A stretch of DNA of 64,000 nucleotides from Sipunculus nudus (taxonomy: Eukaryota > Annelida > Sipuncula > Golfingiida > Sipunculidae): the NCBI GenBank assembly GCA_026874595.1, contig CM049306.1, forward strand, positions 13,355,019-13,419,018, written 5' to 3'. The position numbers and the translations under genes are program-made. Positions 61,501-64,000 of this stretch are shown in pieces. The notes beneath the pieces were generated by a model, which was not told the DNA's origin, made no database searches, and saw nothing but the letters and a program-made list of their open reading frames with translations. Within the stretch, counting starts at the first letter, position 1. Each line of letters starts with the position of its first letter.

Positions 61501-64000
61501 ATAGGTATCTCTGTGTCACAGATAAAACAAGCTTTTTTGTATCCACTAGCATATAAAGCAATAGTCAATTTGATTTGTAACCCCTGAATAAAACAGAAGG
61601 GACTACTTGTGACATAGTTAACATAGTCAAAGATGTATTTGTGACACTTTCACTATTAATACTGGTCCCAATTCTACCAGTGACAGATAAGGCTTTTGGA
61701 TACAATGGTCACTGTTCTTTCCCCCTCTCTCTATTCCTTTTCATATCCTTGTTTTGTTTTTTCATGTTCCTTTTTTTCATCAGTGTACTTATCAAAATAC
61801 TTCCAAGAAATCATTAGATATAAAAGTTCTAACACAGAGATTTTAGGACCTTATGATGTTCCTTTCATAGGTTCATCAGCAAATATGGGAAGGTGCCCAA
61901 AGGGAATAGTTGAAGCCTCAAATTTTTTTGCAGAGGCCATATCATGCATAAAGAATTGATTGAATATCATGCTTTGGCAATGAATGCATTTTCTCATTGT
62001 TCCCTGGATCTGTTTTTTTTTAAACTTCTGGTGCTTACCATGTGTTTTTGTATATATATTTTTAACATGGGTGCTTTTCTTAGAGAATTATACATGTGTA
62101 AAATACAAATTCGAAATCCTCAGTATCTTTGAGGCCTCATTCAGTGAATGCACTGATTTCTAGAAATAAATAAAAAATCAAGAAAAGAATTCAAGAGGAT
62201 GTTTGTGACAAGTCCCAGTGTACTAATAAAGCAGGATGATAGTTTATTATTATGTCCCTCATTATTCACAATAAAACTCATCCCTGGGTTTTTTTTCAGT
62301 AAAGCAATATACATTTTTACACAGATGAGTTTAAGAGCCAAGATCTGAGTGCTTGTTGTTAGAGGAAGAGAAATATCAGATTTTGATCTAAGTATATTCC
62401 ATTTATTATTAACATGAGAGAGGTAGCCACATGATGGCTTCTTACAAAGCTTCTTTCGACTGGATCCTCAGGCTGGTGAGCTGTATTTGTGCGCTCTTGT
62501 AAAACGGAAGCACTTTCATCCTAGACAGTGAGGCAAAATTATAGGTCAGAGTCGGAATAAAGAGATAACTGTGTTCCCACTAGGATCAGTACCCATGCCT
62601 CAACAAAATCTCCCTTGGGTCTGACTCATATATGTTTCAGTATATTTGGAATTTCTTTTATATAAACAAGTGCCAGTTTGTATAGGTTTGTATCCAGACA
62701 ACTTAGTTTACACATATAAATAAACTGAAACACAAGCTTAACTTTTTTCTCTTTATTGATTTTAGTCAGAGCATAATAAACTTTTCTTAATGTATTGTTG
62801 CCTGAAATTTTTTGTATCTGGTCACCAGAGGATTTTCATGCCAGCAGAACCTTAAAAATTCTAGATCAACTTTTTTATAACTGTACCATTGGATAATCTA
62901 CTAAAGGACAAAGAACATTGACTAACCAGCCCAGTATTCTCAGTATTTATAAATATTTGTAAAATATATTATATAATATATTATAAATTTTGCTCTATAT
63001 TTAGTCATGTTCAACTGTAAGAAAATTCTTTCTTCAGTATGACCAAGTGTTCAAGAAAAATGTGAAAGAATCTCTTTTTGTGTTGGATTTAAAGTTGTTA
63101 TTAGATATTGAACCAGTCATAAACATATTTAATGCTGGTTTAAATATAACATGTAAATGTCCTTGTATATTATTATTGTATATTCTTTACTGGTTACAAG
63201 AAAAATAAAATTCATTATTTCAAAATCACAAAATCAGTATCTTAATAGATTTTACTTATCATACTGAAGAAAAAGTCATTAAATATAAAGCAAGTTTGAC
63301 CATACGAAAGACATTTATTGTTCAGTACACAATTATCATTGATTTTTTGTAAACACTATAACAAAATAAACTGTTTATTTTCTAAATCAAAATTCTTTAC
63401 AAATAGTTTTGTTAATGAATAAAAAGCTGTTTTGCTGTTGGACTTTATTTGAATGGTACATTAAATGTTAGCATTAAACTGGTACATAATAAATATGAAA
63501 AACAACAATTTTTTTTGGCCTCATACAAATAATGATGCAGTACCGTGAATTAGCTTGCAGCATAAATAACACCCACAATGTCTGTATTGTATTCTCATTT
63601 TGATAGGCTTCATAGACACTATTGCAGGTGTATTAATGGTAAGCCAGAAAAAGACATCAGTCTCATGGGAAGAACTCCTTGAGGACGACCACATTTACAG
63701 ATTCGTCAAGATAATTAATATATCACATTAGTGGTTGCGGAATCTTTGATACTCAACAATCAAACACAGGGCTTGCTGGTGATGTGACTTGTGAAGTTTG
63801 CTAGTCTTTGGTTTCAGAGCGTCTTCCAATAGCCCAGGTAACACTGTAACATTTAATTAGTGTCAACATCAGGAGGCCTGAGCAGCGAACACTTCCTGCG
63901 TGCATGATGGCTTAATCAATGGAAGTGATGGAAATATGATGGCTGAAATGTGAAACCACCGTGTTTGCATGCAAACTCTGTATTTGTTCCATGCAGCTGT
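61501..64000. other. Noncoding to the right edge
   Basis: AT-rich with two higher-complexity islands (62400-62640 and 63540-64000). No coding exon recognised. Confidence 0.4.

Overview
This is an AT-rich, repeat-dense eukaryotic nuclear window with spliced genes, GT-AG introns and small exons. The repeats (elements opening AGCTCAGCTGACT with CCGT microsatellites, a tRNA-derived SINE, hAT-type and other inverted-repeat DNA transposons) and the protein sequences point to an invertebrate, most likely a bivalve mollusc. The species call is inference from repeat style, not proof.

Two genes are recognisable and they sit head to head. On the minus strand, 5890-6122 is the first coding exon of the mitoribosomal small-subunit protein mS26 (MRPS26). 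On the plus strand, eleven coding exons between 10512 and 32634 join in a continuous frame of 550 codons. They encode EXD2, a membrane-anchored 3'-5' exonuclease with all five DEDDy catalytic residues and a Cys/His zinc-like region near the C-terminus. Both products act at or in mitochondria, so a shared promoter would make sense. A 2.9-kb inverted-repeat transposon (6202-9127, 8-bp target duplication) has been inserted between them.

Region by region: 1-2630 is a decayed non-LTR retrotransposon split by a 1.4-kb hAT-like element. 2630-5890 holds repeat fragments and a GC-rich 658-bp inverted-repeat element (5165-5822) inside MRPS26 intron 1. 6123-10494 is the intergenic space with its transposon. 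10495-33416 is EXD2; its first intron and its 9.2-kb last intron are loaded with dispersed elements, including a 538-bp inverted-repeat element in a minisatellite. A 37-bp tandem array in intron 8 has the real splice acceptor and start of coding exon 9 as its last unit. 33417-44500 is intergenic with more dispersed elements. From about 44500 to the right edge there is no recognisable gene: AT-rich sequence with islands of higher complexity that could be conserved regulatory DNA, a 200-bp duplication, and a 16-bp satellite with a 48-bp higher-order period (55403-55682).

The most unusual items are the splice-site-derived tandem array, the transposon-split mitochondrial gene pair, and the dispersed elements whose 3' ends share a hairpin followed by CTTGTT and which carry nuclear-receptor half-site arrays.
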